Assembly (NCBI GenBank): GCA_014191975.1 | Contig: BJHG01000016.1 | Coordinates: forward strand, 1-34,689 | Reading direction: 5' to 3' | From: Methylococcaceae bacterium | GTDB taxonomy: Bacteria > Pseudomonadota > Gammaproteobacteria > Methylococcales > Methylomonadaceae | DNA length: 34,689 nucleotides | Part shown: positions 1 through 8,626 of the stretch, piece by piece | Layout: each line of letters begins with the position of its first letter | How positions within the stretch are numbered: position 1 is the first letter of the stretch | Made by a program: the position numbers and the translations under genes | The notes under the pieces: generated by a model | Told to the model about the DNA's origin: nothing | The model's input: only the letters and a program-made list of their open reading frames with translations | Databases searched by the model: none

Positions 1-96
1 GAATACATTGAAGTTTTTTACAACCGTAAACGCCGTCATTCCGCTAGCGGTATGATGTCGCCCGCTAACTTCGAAACCTTTCGAAAAGTGGCTTAA
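1..96 (+). pseudogene. IS3-family transposase (OrfB), C-terminal end
   Basis: The first 96 bases read as an open frame that enters from outside the window and ends in TAA. It contains the string FYNRKRRHSASG, then a P-A-N-F-E motif. That is the usual extreme C-terminus of the DDE integrase of IS3-family elements. Only about 31 residues are visible, so I cannot tell whether the whole element is intact. It lies directly upstream of a truncated EAL gene, which suggests that this element interrupted it. Recognition of the family is confident; the subgroup is not. Confidence 0.8.
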
Positions 97-131
97 CTTT
101 TTTGTCCTGATTACTGTTGCTAGATCACTAT

Positions 132-156
132 TGTCCGGATTTCAGGGTCCACTATA
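132..156 (+). repeat. Probable right terminal inverted repeat of the IS3-type element
   Basis: The segment beginning TGTCCGGATTTCAGGG lies 36 bases after the transposase stop, where the right end of an IS3-family element is expected. Immediately beyond it the reading frame of the EAL remnant opens. The left partner is outside the window, so the repeat and the target duplication cannot be verified here. Confidence 0.45.
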
Positions 157-609
157 CCACGCCACATTTTGGGAATTAAAAAAGACCACGGTGCGTATTT
201 TGAAACCGTGATTGAACAATGCGGATTAACAACTCAAAACACCGTTATCGTATTGGCAATTACCAGCAGTTATGTGAAATATAACGATGCGTTAATTCGG
301 GGTTTCAGTAATTACCGTCAACGCGGCTATCAAATTGCGTTGCGTTTTGACCATTTAATTTCAGACAAACACGCTGCTGAACTCATTTTTAAATTAACAC
401 CTGATTTCGTGAGTTTATCTGCACGGCAAATTGAAATCGCAAATGGCTCGAATGCGTTGACAAAATTGCATTTGCTAAAACGAATTATTTCAACAACTTC
501 AAGTAAAGGGATTTTGCGACAAATTGACCGTAAAAAATCGGAAATTTTAGCGCGGCAAAGTGGTTTTGATTTTGTTGAAGGCAGTTATTACGAAAGAACG
601 TTAAACTAA
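154..609 (+). pseudogene. 5'-truncated degenerate EAL-domain protein remnant
   Basis: An open frame of about 150 codons follows the IS end. It can be read from about 154 and has a TTG at 169, but no credible ribosome site. It follows the C-terminal half of an EAL (cyclic-di-GMP phosphodiesterase) fold: a G-Y-Q-I-A-L-R-F-D stretch in place of the usual ALDDFG, then L-x-P-D-F-V-S-L-S in place of the usual D-x-I-K-I-D, and finally G-F-D-F-V-E-G-S-Y-Y in place of G-x-x-x-Q-G-Y-Y. The metal-binding Asp pair and the catalytic Lys are not conserved. Even intact, it was probably a non-catalytic EAL, as in the EAL-HDOD signalling proteins. The N-terminal part is missing, apparently removed or separated by the IS. 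Confidence 0.6.
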
Positions 610-623
610 TCGACGATTTCAAA

Positions 624-640
624 ATCTAATTTTTAGATAC
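624..640. promoter_or_regulatory. LysR-type box (ATC-N9-GAT) upstream of yceI
   Basis: The sequence ATCTAATTTTTAGAT at 624-638, followed by AC, is a perfect inverted repeat (ATCTAA-TTT-TTAGAT) matching the classical LysR-family T-N11-A / ATC-N9-GAT signature. Nearly identical copies occur upstream of cysT and of the TauE-like gene. The centre is about 78 bases before the yceI start codon. Confidence 0.65.
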
Positions 641-708
641 TACACTTTTTTATCTAATCAATAAGGCGTTTAATAACGGTACACTTCATACATTAAGAGA
701 GAAAAACA

Positions 709-1275
709 ATGAAACGCATTACATTTTTACTTTTGACCGCTGCCATTTCAACGTCGGTTTTTGCAGCATCAGAAACCTACACCATCGACAATACGCACAC
801 TTATCCGCGTTTTTCTTATAGCCATCTTGGTTATTCAACGCAGTTAAGTCGTTTTGACAAAACCGCTGGTAAAATTATCATCGATCGTGAAGCGAAAACA
901 GGTTCGGTGAACGTTACGATTGATACAAAATCTGTAAATACAGGCTCGCCTTTGTTCAATGAACACATTAAAGGAGCCGACTTTTTAGATACTGCAAAGT
1001 ATCCGACCGCTACTTTTACATCTAATAAGTTGAATTTTGATGGCGATAACGTTTCATCTGTAGACGGAACGCTAACGCTCAAAGGAATTAGCAAACCTGT
1101 CACGCTGACAGTAACTTCTTTTCAATGTATGTTTCATCCGATGTTATTGAAAGGTGCTTGTGGCGCAGATGTGACTACAATTGTTAAACGCACTGATTTC
1201 AACATGGGTAAGTACGCGCCACTTGTGGGTGATGATGTCACGTTGACTATTGCAGTTGAAGCCGTCAAAGAATAA
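709..1275 (+). CDS. YceI family periplasmic protein
   Basis: A 188-residue secreted protein. Residues 1-20 form a signal peptide with a typical cleavage context (VFAAS). The mature part follows the YceI family: Y-T-I-D-N-T-H near the N-terminus, the S-V-N-V-T-I-D strand, F-L-D-T-A-K-Y-P-T-A-T-F-T-S, then T-L-T-L-K-G-I-S-K-P-V-T. YceI proteins are lipocalin-like beta barrels that bind long isoprenoid or amphiphilic molecules in the periplasm; the ligand here cannot be read from the sequence. The ATG at 709 has an upstream GAGAG ribosome site. The gene stands alone between its own LysR-type box and that of the cys operon, so it probably belongs to the same regulon as the sulfate transporter. 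Confidence 0.9.
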   Translation: MKRITFLLLTAAISTSVFAASETYTIDNTHTYPRFSYSHLGYSTQLSRFDKTAGKIIIDREAKTGSVNVTIDTKSVNTGSPLFNEHIKGADFLDTAKYPTATFTSNKLNFDGDNVSSVDGTLTLKGISKPVTLTVTSFQCMFHPMLLKGACGADVTTIVKRTDFNMGKYAPLVGDDVTLTIAVEAVKE

Positions 1276-1296
1276 TTTTTAACACGAAAAAAAACA

Positions 1297-1316
1297 GTAA
1301 CTGCAATGTTAGTTAC
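1297..1316. terminator. Weak hairpin between yceI and cysT
   Basis: GTAACT and AGTTAC form a 6-bp stem with an 8-base loop shortly after the yceI stop. The stem is AT-rich and no convincing T-run follows, so this is at best a weak terminator. Confidence 0.25.
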
Positions 1317-1329
1317 CGTTCATTTTGTC

Positions 1330-1358
1330 ATCTAATTTTTCGATACCACTATCGAATA
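1330..1358. promoter_or_regulatory. LysR-type box and adjoining palindrome upstream of cysT
   Basis: ATCTAATTTTTCGAT at 1330-1344, followed by AC, differs by one base from the yceI copy and has the same ATC-N9-GAT geometry. It overlaps a second perfect inverted repeat, TTCGATA-CCAC-TATCGAA (about 1339-1356). LysR proteins often bind a recognition site plus a neighbouring activation site, and this arrangement would fit that. The box centre is about 93 bases before the cysT ATG. Confidence 0.65.
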
Positions 1359-1429
1359 TCATCGTTTTATTTCCTTGCAAAATATCTTTACCATTCCAAC
1401 CAACGCAACAAATACAAGGCATTAAAATC

Positions 1430-2251
1430 ATGAGCCAAAGTCGCATCATGCCAGGGTTTCGCCCAACAGTTAGTTTCACGGTGTTTTATTTAAGTTTGGT
1501 GGTATTGATTCCGCTCAGTACGTTGGTTTTCAAAAGTTTTGAATTAAATTTCGACTATTACCTGAATATCATTACACATAAACGTGTGGTTGCAGCCTTT
1601 CGAGTGAGTTTTTCGACCGCGTTAGGCGCGGCAATAATTGCGAGTTTTTTCGGTTTTATCGTGGCGTGGGTTTTGACGCGCTATTCTTTTGCGGGCAAAC
1701 GTTTTTTTCACGCGATTATTGATTTGCCATTTGCGCTACCGACCGCCGTTGCAGGGATTGTGCTGGCAACTATTTTTCAACCGAGCGGATTTTTGGGTAA
1801 ATTTCTCAAAGAGAATTTCGATTTGCAAATCGGTTTCAAACCCGCTGGCATTGTGGTTGCGCTGATTTTTATCAGCATTCCGTTTGTGGTGCGAACCGTT
1901 GAACCCGTGTTGCAAGAATTTGATTCGCGCATGGAAGAAGCGGCTTCGAGTTTAGGCGCGACCCGCTGGCAAGTTTTCGCAAAAATCATTTTCCCCAACA
2001 TTTTCCCCGCGTTGCTGACAGGTTTTGCGTTGTCATTTGCACGCGGTGTGGGCGAATACGGTTCAGTGATTTTTATCGCAGGCAATTTGCCTTACATTTC
2101 CGAAATTGTGCCGCTGCTGATTATCACGAAATTGGAACAATACGATATGCCTGGTGCGACCGCGATTGCGTTAACGATGCTAGTCATTTCATTTTTGCTG
2201 TTATTGCTGATTAACCTACTGCAACATTGGGTTCGCAAACGTTCAGGGTAA
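1430..2251 (+). CDS. cysT: Sulfate/thiosulfate ABC transporter permease CysT
   Basis: An inner-membrane permease of the sulfate/thiosulfate importer (CysTWA). I chose the ATG at 1430, giving 273 residues (M-S-Q-S-R-I-M-P-G-F-R-P-T), because this matches the normal length of the family; an upstream in-frame start at 1325 would add residues with no resemblance to it. Six hydrophobic segments are visible. The cytoplasmic EAA loop, which contacts the ATPase, is seen as M-E-E-A-A-S-S-L-G-A-T-R-W-Q around residues 170-185. The region R-G-V-G-E-Y-G-S-V matches the binding-protein-dependent permease signature. It is the first gene of cysT-cysW-cysA-cysB and lies 15 bases before cysW. No substrate-binding protein gene is present nearby. 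Confidence 0.95.
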   Translation: MSQSRIMPGFRPTVSFTVFYLSLVVLIPLSTLVFKSFELNFDYYLNIITHKRVVAAFRVSFSTALGAAIIASFFGFIVAWVLTRYSFAGKRFFHAIIDLPFALPTAVAGIVLATIFQPSGFLGKFLKENFDLQIGFKPAGIVVALIFISIPFVVRTVEPVLQEFDSRMEEAASSLGATRWQVFAKIIFPNIFPALLTGFALSFARGVGEYGSVIFIAGNLPYISEIVPLLIITKLEQYDMPGATAIALTMLVISFLLLLLINLLQHWVRKRSG

Positions 2252-2266
2252 CTTTAGGAATTATTT

Positions 2267-3121
2267 ATGAGTACGGTTATTTCAAGAAATGTGCATCAAT
2301 CAACGCTAGATGATGCAAATTGGGTACGCTGGAGTTTAATTGCGGTGGCGTTAGGATTTGTGATCTTATTTTTGTGTGTGCCGTTGGTTTTGGTGATTAT
2401 TCAAGCGTTTTCAAAAGGGTTTGGCGCGTATTTTTCAGCGTTGAGCGAACCCGATATGCAAGCCGCCATGCGTTTAACGTTATTGACGGCGTTAATTACC
2501 GTCCCATTGAATACGGTTTTTGGTGTGGCGGCGGCGTGGGCAATTACCCGTTTTGAATTTCGCGGCAAAAATCTGTTGATTACACTGATTGATTTACCGT
2601 TTTCCGTTTCGCCCGTGATTTCAGGCTTGATTTTTGTGTTGATGTTTGGCGCACAAGGTTGGTTCGGAAGTTGGTTTGTTGAACACGATATTAAAATTAT
2701 TTTCGCGGTGCCAGGCATTGTGTTGGCGACGTTGTTTATTACCTTTCCATTTGTGGCGCGACAGTTAATTCCGTTGACGCAAGAAATGTGCAGCGAAGAA
2801 GAGGAAGCCGCATTATCACTGGGTGCGAGCGGTTGGAAAACGTTTTTTCTGATTACATTACCCAATATCAAATGGGCGTTGTTGTACGGCGTGTTGTTAT
2901 GTAATGCGCGGGCAATGGGCGAATTCGGCGCGGTATCGGTGGTTTCGGGACACATTCGTGGCATGACAAACACTTTACCACTTCATGTCGAAGTCAGTTA
3001 CAACGAATACGACAGCGTTTCAGCGTTTGCTGGCGCGTCGATTTTGGCAGGATTAGCGATTGTGACATTGATTTTAAAAACGATTTTGGAATGGAAACAA
3101 ACTAACCGAGCAACCGTTTAA
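2267..3121 (+). CDS. cysW: Sulfate/thiosulfate ABC transporter permease CysW
   Basis: The second permease subunit, 284 residues, with six membrane segments. The EAA loop is seen as [15 protein letters not shown] around residue 180, and an [10 protein letters not shown] motif follows. It forms a heterodimer with CysT that carries sulfate across the inner membrane, driven by CysA. The ATG at 2267 is preceded by a TAGGAA ribosome site. It sits between cysT and cysA (20-base gap), in the usual order of the operon. The N-terminal 25 residues before the first membrane span are polar and cytoplasmic. Confidence 0.95.
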   Translation: MSTVISRNVHQSTLDDANWVRWSLIAVALGFVILFLCVPLVLVIIQAFSKGFGAYFSALSEPDMQAAMRLTLLTALITVPLNTVFGVAAAWAITRFEFRGKNLLITLIDLPFSVSPVISGLIFVLMFGAQGWFGSWFVEHDIKIIFAVPGIVLATLFITFPFVARQLIPLTQEMCSEEEEAALSLGASGWKTFFLITLPNIKWALLYGVLLCNARAMGEFGAVSVVSGHIRGMTNTLPLHVEVSYNEYDSVSAFAGASILAGLAIVTLILKTILEWKQTNRATV

Positions 3122-3141
3122 CCTTTTTACGAGAACAAATT

Positions 3142-4179
3142 ATGAGCATCTTACTGTCAAACATTAGCAAAAACTTCGGACAATTCGCGGCGTTGCACGA
3201 CATTGATTTGGAAATTCCTGAAGGTGAATTAGTTGCGCTTTTAGGGCCTTCGGGTTGCGGGAAAACCACGTTGTTACGCATTATTGCGGGACTTGAACAA
3301 GCCGACAAAGGCAAAATTTTCTTGGACGGCGACGACAAAACGGATTTGCACGTTAGCCAGCGCGGCATTGGTTTTGTGTTTCAACATTACGCGCTCTTTC
3401 GTCACATGACCGTTTTCGATAATGTCGCGTTTGGCATGCGCGTGAAAGATAAAAAACTGCGTCCGAGTGAAACTGAAATCGCGAAGAAAACGCACGCGCT
3501 TTTAGAACTCGTGCAGTTCGATTGGCTACATAATCGTTTTCCTGACCAACTTTCTGGCGGTCAACGTCAACGCATTGGCTTGGCGCGAGCGTTAGCGGTT
3601 GAACCCTCCGTTTTATTGTTGGACGAACCGTTTGGTGCGTTGGATGCCAGCGTTCGAAAAGATTTGCGCCAATGGTTACGCAATTTGCATCACGAATTAA
3701 ACATCACCAGCATTTTCGTGACGCACGACCAAGAAGAAGCAATGGAAGTCGCGAGCCAAGTCGTGGTTTTAAACAAAGGACGCATTAAACAACAAGGTTC
3801 GCCCGCCGAAATTTATGATTATCCCGCGAATGAATTTGTGTCGAAATTTATCGGGCAAACTAATGAATTCACGCTCGAACATTACACCGTGGATTGGTTT
3901 AAACATATTGGGCTGCCGATTTCAGCAGAAAGTAAAATCGCGCACGTTCGTCCGCACGACATTGAAATTGTGAAAACAGCAAACAATGACACGCCGATTA
4001 CGCTCAAAGATTGGCAACATTTAGGCGCGTTAATTTGGATTGAATTGACGAAAAATTTGCCAAACGGAAAACCAAAATTGGTTTATGTCGAAATGCCGAA
4101 TGAACAATTTAAACGCCTGCAACTTAATCGTGGCGACAAAGTAGATTTGAAAGTTCGTCATGCACATTGGTTTAATTAA
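3142..4179 (+). CDS. cysA: Sulfate/thiosulfate ABC transporter ATP-binding protein CysA
   Basis: The ATPase of the sulfate importer, 345 residues. Visible motifs are Walker A GPSGCGKT (35-42), the Q-loop near Q81, the signature [15 protein letters not shown] (from 137), Walker B VLLLDEP (157-163), and a switch His in T-H-D-Q-E-E-A-M-E. The C-terminal 100 residues form the TOBE-like regulatory part, including H-V-R-P-H-D-I-E. The start at 3142 has a GAGAA site 8-10 bases upstream. The stop codon directly abuts the ATG of the cysB-like regulator, which suggests translational coupling of transporter and regulator. Confidence 0.95.
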   Translation: MSILLSNISKNFGQFAALHDIDLEIPEGELVALLGPSGCGKTTLLRIIAGLEQADKGKIFLDGDDKTDLHVSQRGIGFVFQHYALFRHMTVFDNVAFGMRVKDKKLRPSETEIAKKTHALLELVQFDWLHNRFPDQLSGGQRQRIGLARALAVEPSVLLLDEPFGALDASVRKDLRQWLRNLHHELNITSIFVTHDQEEAMEVASQVVVLNKGRIKQQGSPAEIYDYPANEFVSKFIGQTNEFTLEHYTVDWFKHIGLPISAESKIAHVRPHDIEIVKTANNDTPITLKDWQHLGALIWIELTKNLPNGKPKLVYVEMPNEQFKRLQLNRGDKVDLKVRHAHWFN

Positions 4180-5079
4180 ATGAATTTAAGTCAAATCGAA
4201 CTCTTGCGGATTTTGCAAGAAACTAATTTTAGCTTGTCAAAAGCAGCTGAAAAAATGAATATCGTGCAATCCGCAGTAAGTAGGCAACTGCAACTTTTTG
4301 AAGGTGAAATTGGTTCGCCATTGTTTGAGCGTAATGGTAAAAAATTGATTGCGATGACGTCACTCGGTTTGCGAATAATGGAAGAGGTCAATACGATTAA
4401 CCAAGCCAAAAACAACATTCAAACATTGGCAGCGGATTATTTAGACAGTTCACACGGTGTTTTACATATTGCAACAACACATACTCAAGCCAAGTATTTT
4501 TTGCCAAAACCAATTTTGCGTTTTCGAGAAAAATATCCAGGCGTGCGAATTTATATGGATGAAGCCTCACCTGAGCAATTGATTAACAAATTACATACGG
4601 GCAAAGCGGATATTGCGATTTGTACTGAAAAAGTGGCCGATGATGCTTATTTAGCTGTAAAGCCTTGTTACGAATGGCATCACGCCGCGATTGTGCCGAA
4701 ACTTCACCTTCTGGCAGAAGGTGAAGTTTCACTGGAACGTTTAGCTGCATTTCCGATTTTAACGTACAGTTTTGGCTTTACAGGTCGGTCAAATATCGAA
4801 GCGGCGTTTAAAGATTCAACGAGTGAATTGGATATTATTTTGTCTGCGGCAGATACGGATGTCATTAAAACCTATGTTCGACTGGGTTTAGGCGTGGGAA
4901 TTATTGCGGGAATGGCCTATGACAAAATGATTGATGCGGATTTAGTGGCACGTGATTTATCACATTTAATTCCGTGTTCCAAAACCAAAATTGCCTATTT
5001 GAAAAATAATTATTTGCCCCTTTATGGGCAGCATTTCATAGACGAGTTGGTGTTAGCCGCAAGAGAAATGCGGTTTTGA
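4180..5079 (+). CDS. cysB: CysB-like LysR-family transcriptional regulator
   Basis: A LysR-family regulator of the CysB branch, 299 residues (E. coli CysB is about 324). The N-terminal helix-turn-helix is clear: L-S-K-A-A-E-K-M-N-I-V-Q-S-A-V-S-R-Q-L (about 18-36). The effector domain has the CysB hallmarks T-H-T-Q-A-K-Y-F-L-P, T-Y-S-F-G-F-T-G-R-S, D-T-D-V-I-K-T-Y-V-R-L-G-L-G-V-G-I-I-A. In relatives these bind sulfate or acetylserine. The ATG follows the cysA TAA with no gap. Being inside the operon it controls suggests autoregulation; three matching ATC-N9-GAT boxes flank this block. A Cbl-like role or a control role shared with another CysB elsewhere is possible. Confidence 0.88.
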   Translation: MNLSQIELLRILQETNFSLSKAAEKMNIVQSAVSRQLQLFEGEIGSPLFERNGKKLIAMTSLGLRIMEEVNTINQAKNNIQTLAADYLDSSHGVLHIATTHTQAKYFLPKPILRFREKYPGVRIYMDEASPEQLINKLHTGKADIAICTEKVADDAYLAVKPCYEWHHAAIVPKLHLLAEGEVSLERLAAFPILTYSFGFTGRSNIEAAFKDSTSELDIILSAADTDVIKTYVRLGLGVGIIAGMAYDKMIDADLVARDLSHLIPCSKTKIAYLKNNYLPLYGQHFIDELVLAAREMRF

Positions 5080-5082
5080 ACT

Positions 5083-5102
5083 GTATCTATTTTTTAGATA
5101 CA
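5083..5102. promoter_or_regulatory. LysR-type box upstream of the TauE/SafE gene
   Basis: TGTATCTATTTTTTAGATACA is a near-perfect palindrome with 8-bp arms, containing ATCTATTTTTTAGAT at 5085-5099 with ATC-N9-GAT spacing. It lies just downstream of the cysB stop and about 93 bases before the ATG at 5185, the same distance as the box before cysT. It has no GC-rich stem, so an operator is more likely than a terminator. Confidence 0.68.
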
Positions 5103-5184
5103 AGAATCGAAAAATAGCATTTTCTTTTTTGAGTCGATTTCTCTACGATGCCACGAATAGTTAAATTTGAAATTTGAGGATGTT

Positions 5185-6054
5185 ATGGATTTAAGTTTGT
5201 TGAGTGGTTATATCGTTTCAGGATTGTTCGTTGGTGTTTTAGTTGGCTTAACAGGCGTGGGTGGTGGCTCATTAATGACACCATTATTGGTTTTTATTTT
5301 TGGGTTTAAACCTGCAACAGCTGTCGGAACTGATTTATTGTTTGCGGCCTTAACGAAAACAGGCGGCGTTTGGGTACATCATACCAAACACAGTTCTGTC
5401 GATTGGCGAATTGTACGTTGGCTGTCGTTAGGCAGTTTGCCGTTTGCGGTGGCAACATTATTTGTATTAAATCATTTTGCTACTATTGGCAAAGAAACCA
5501 CTGGCATGATTACACTAACGTTAGGTGTCGCATTATTATTGACGGCAGCATCGATTTTAGTGCGTAGTCTTTTGATTCGCCGCAGTCAAAAAAACGCTGT
5601 CAATTTGGTCGCGATTGCAGATATTCAAGAAGAAACTGAGGCAGAATTGGAAACCGATGAAAAAATTGACGAAATCAAACGTGGACGTTTTGACCGCTGG
5701 CAAATTCCAGTAACTGTTTTTGTTGGCGCAGTTTTAGGCGTGTTGGTAACCCTTACATCAGTCGGTGCAGGGGCATTAGGTACAATCGTTTTACTATTTT
5801 TGTATCCAAAAATGTTGACCGTTAAAATTGTCGGTACCGATTTAGCTCACGCAATTCCATTAACGGCTGTTGCAGGTTTTGGGCATTGGATGTTAGGAAA
5901 CGTAGATTTTGTTTTATTAGGCAGTTTATTAATTGGTTCTTTGCCTGGAATTTGGGTTGGCAGTCATTTAAGTGCAAAATTACCAGAGCGATTTTTACGT
6001 CCAATTTTAGCCGTGCTGTTACTGATTATTGGGTTAAAATTCATTTCGGTTTAA
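5185..6054 (+). CDS. TauE/SafE family sulfite/anion permease
   Basis: A 289-residue inner-membrane protein of the TauE/SafE (sulfite exporter) family. The repeated family signature is visible as V-G-L-T-G-V-G-G-G-S-L-M-T-P in the first half and V-T-L-T-S-V-G-A-G-A-L-G-T in the second; each is followed by a G-T-D-L motif (V-G-T-D-L-L-F, V-G-T-D-L-A-H). A charged cytoplasmic loop rich in Glu separates the two four-helix halves (about residues 140-165). I prefer the ATG at 5185, preceded by a GAGGA ribosome site, over a TTG at 5167. Its place after the CysB-type box and next to cysTWA suggests export or uptake of a sulfur oxyanion, but the family also moves other organic anions. Confidence 0.87.
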   Translation: MDLSLLSGYIVSGLFVGVLVGLTGVGGGSLMTPLLVFIFGFKPATAVGTDLLFAALTKTGGVWVHHTKHSSVDWRIVRWLSLGSLPFAVATLFVLNHFATIGKETTGMITLTLGVALLLTAASILVRSLLIRRSQKNAVNLVAIADIQEETEAELETDEKIDEIKRGRFDRWQIPVTVFVGAVLGVLVTLTSVGAGALGTIVLLFLYPKMLTVKIVGTDLAHAIPLTAVAGFGHWMLGNVDFVLLGSLLIGSLPGIWVGSHLSAKLPERFLRPILAVLLLIIGLKFISV

Positions 6055-6080
6055 TTTTTTAAAAATAAGGTTTTTTATTT

Positions 6081-6605
6081 ATGGCAATGATTACATTTCA
6101 AACCAATCCAGTTCAAACGTGTGGTGAGTTACCTGCAATCGGTAGCATCGCACCAAGTTTTTCATTGGCAAATATCGAACTTGAAAACGTCACGCTAGAA
6201 ACGTATACAGGAAAATATAAAATTTTAAGCATTGTTCCTAGTTTAGATACACCAACTTGTGCAGCTTCGGCGCGAAAGTTTAACCAAAAAGCGGTAAATT
6301 TAGAAAATACCGTTGTACTAATTGTGTCAGCAGATTTACCGTTTTCGCAATGTCGTTTTTGTGAAATTGAAGGCTTGCATGACGTGATTGCGCTTTCTAC
6401 ATTTCGCAGTACCTTTGCAACAGATTACGGTGTACAAATTATTGATGGTGCGTTATCGGGTTTAACCGCTCGTGCTATTGTGATTATGGATGAGCAGAAT
6501 AAAATTTTGTACACCCAGCTCGTACCAGAATTGGCGCATGAACCCGATTATGAATCTGTATTTTCTGCATTAAAATCTTTATTTCTGAGCCACCAAAACC
6601 TCTGA
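6081..6605 (+). CDS. tpx: Thiol peroxidase (atypical 2-Cys peroxiredoxin)
   Basis: A 174-residue thiol peroxidase that reduces hydroperoxides using thioredoxin. The peroxidatic Cys60 sits in S-L-D-T-P-T-C-A, and the resolving Cys94 in R-F-C-E-I-E-G-L. These match Cys61 and Cys95 of E. coli Tpx. An additional Cys91 lies three residues before the resolving Cys. It begins 26 bases after the TauE-like gene and is probably cotranscribed with it, linking peroxide defence to the sulfur block. Its 3' end overlaps the convergent acyltransferase gene by 27 bases. Confidence 0.93.
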   Translation: MAMITFQTNPVQTCGELPAIGSIAPSFSLANIELENVTLETYTGKYKILSIVPSLDTPTCAASARKFNQKAVNLENTVVLIVSADLPFSQCRFCEIEGLHDVIALSTFRSTFATDYGVQIIDGALSGLTARAIVIMDEQNKILYTQLVPELAHEPDYESVFSALKSLFLSHQNL

Positions 6606-8600
6606 AATTAGCCCTGCATAAAGTTTCGCGCCATTTGCGGTTAAATGAATGCCATCTTTTCCAAAAATATTTTTGGCATTCATACTGTTTTCACGCCAAT
6701 CAATAACGCTGACATTTTTATTTTTATTCGCAATGTCACTAAATAAACGATTGTTTGCGGACTCGTAATTTCTCGGTAGTTTCAAATTTACAAAAATAAT
6801 TTTCTTGGTATCACCCAATAAATTCACTAATGTCGTCATTTGATTCACGTTAACGGGACTATTATTTCCTAAATGAATTATCACCGTGTCACTCAGTAAT
6901 CCATTATTTTTGCGTTCAGCTAGAATTTGAATCCCTTTACTCAATTGCCGCCCGACTTGTGAATCAATGCTTAATTTTGGTAAGCGTTTTAATAATTCGG
7001 GTGTCGCACCAACCATCACAGAATCGCCTAACAAAAAGACAGCAGGTTTTTTGCCTGTATCATCAATCGTTCTAATTCGATTGATATAACCTTTACCATT
7101 TTTATTTCGATCAATTTGTAAATTATTTGGTGGCACATCGGCACTTATATTATTTTGCTCAGCAATCATATCTGCTGAATTTTGCCCGTTTGATATTTCC
7201 TGTGTTTCAGCTGTTAGAATTGCTTTATCTTGAATAAAAACGGTATTTTCTATTACGACCTCTAATAAACTTGAATTCAATTCTGGGGTGAAAATAATTC
7301 GTTCAACGTCTAATTTTACGGTTGTTGCTTGAATAATTGGTGATACATCTTCGGCCGTTTCATTGATAACGTGTTGCTGCACGACACTTAATTCTTGATT
7401 AGATACAATCATTAAACCTGAACAGCCAGCCAAACTAAGCGCTCCAGTCAAAGTCCAATACACGACATATTTTTTGTGTTCTGCACCCGTTGATTTAAAA
7501 ACGGTTTCGATGGTACGTTCGATACAACCGTTACGAATAGGTTTTTCAATAAATCGAAACGTCATTTCTGAAAAAACAAAGGTTAATGTCATACGAAATA
7601 CCAAAAGTGATAGGCCTTCCAACGGCACATCAACAAATGGCTGCGTTAAGCCAAAAATAGCCCAATGCCACAAATAAATACCATAAGCACGCACACCAAT
7701 TGCTCGAAAAACACGATTACTCAACAACATTAAAACAAAGCTAAAATAGTTTTGTTGAGAAATAATCAAACATAATCCAATGACAATAGCCGTTAAAATA
7801 GAAACGCATAAAAATCCGCCTTGATATAAAAAAGTGTCGGATGATTTTGCATAAATACAAAATAAAACTAAACCGATAACACCGAGAAGTGCTGAAAAAT
7901 TAAGCTGTTTACATTTCAATTTACTTAACCTAATTTCAGGTGAGCGAATTAAAAATGCGACTAACGAACCAATAAAAAGTGCACTGACTCTCGTATCTGT
8001 TCCGAAATAAACGCGTGATGGATCAGAATTTGGATCATAAATCGTTGCCATTAAATAAGTGGATGTCAAAGCAAATAATAAAATCAATGAACACGCCAGC
8101 CAGCGTGGTAATCGAAACAACATGATAGTTGCCAATGCCCACGCAATATAAAATTGAAACTCAATACCTAGTGACCACAAATGCTCAAATAATCTGGGTC
8201 TGCCAATCAAATCAAAATAAGACCGTTCATTGATAATATAATTCCAATTGTTTGTGAACGTAATTCCGTAAATTAAATCCTCACAAATTTGATTTATTTC
8301 GTCAGGAAAAAACAGCAATACACAAATCCACGTTGTTAACATCATAGTGAATGCCGCAGGAATTAAACGGCGTAAGCGCCGAAACCAAAATCGCTTTAAA
8401 TCTACTCGACCATTTTTTTGCCATTCATCTAAAAGCAATTTTGTAATAATAAAACCGCTAATGACAAAGAAAATTTCAACACCTAAAAATCCGCCAGGTA
8501 ACCAAGTGTTATCACTGTGAAAAGCCAATACCGCTAAAATGGCGATAGCACGGAGTCCATCTAAATAAAATAAATAAGTTTTCGGTTTGGTCGCTGTCAT
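6579..8600 (-). CDS. OafA-type membrane acyltransferase fused to a C-terminal SGNH domain
   Basis: A 673-residue protein. Residues about 1-340 form an acyltransferase-3 domain with ten or so membrane spans; its N-terminal motif L-D-G-L-R-A-I-A-I-L-A-V-L-A-F-H is typical, the final His being the proposed active site, and F-F-V-I-S-G-F follows. The C-terminal 150 residues form an SGNH esterase/transferase domain with G-D-S-V-M (block I), L-G-N-N (block III) and D-G-I-H-L (block V). Such fusions O-acetylate LPS, capsule or peptidoglycan sugars: the membrane part moves the acyl group and the SGNH part places it. The central linker has low similarity. I chose the ATG at 8600; a TTG at 8630 overlaps the previous stop. 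It is the last of three SGNH genes on this strand. Confidence 0.87.
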   Translation of the reverse strand: MTATKPKTYLFYLDGLRAIAILAVLAFHSDNTWLPGGFLGVEIFFVISGFIITKLLLDEWQKNGRVDLKRFWFRRLRRLIPAAFTMMLTTWICVLLFFPDEINQICEDLIYGITFTNNWNYIINERSYFDLIGRPRLFEHLWSLGIEFQFYIAWALATIMLFRLPRWLACSLILLFALTSTYLMATIYDPNSDPSRVYFGTDTRVSALFIGSLVAFLIRSPEIRLSKLKCKQLNFSALLGVIGLVLFCIYAKSSDTFLYQGGFLCVSILTAIVIGLCLIISQQNYFSFVLMLLSNRVFRAIGVRAYGIYLWHWAIFGLTQPFVDVPLEGLSLLVFRMTLTFVFSEMTFRFIEKPIRNGCIERTIETVFKSTGAEHKKYVVYWTLTGALSLAGCSGLMIVSNQELSVVQQHVINETAEDVSPIIQATTVKLDVERIIFTPELNSSLLEVVIENTVFIQDKAILTAETQEISNGQNSADMIAEQNNISADVPPNNLQIDRNKNGKGYINRIRTIDDTGKKPAVFLLGDSVMVGATPELLKRLPKLSIDSQVGRQLSKGIQILAERKNNGLLSDTVIIHLGNNSPVNVNQMTTLVNLLGDTKKIIFVNLKLPRNYESANNRLFSDIANKNKNVSVIDWRENSMNAKNIFGKDGIHLTANGAKLYAGLISEVLVAQK

Positions 8601-8626
8601 GATATTTGTCAGTAAGAAATTAACGG

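Noticed and set aside
2320-2973. Frames of 78 and 190 codons overlapping cysW
   Set aside because: Both lie inside cysW in other frames, with no ribosome site and no family resemblance.
5822-6004. Antisense frame in the TauE-like gene
   Set aside because: Shadow of the permease; composition follows from the complementary strand.
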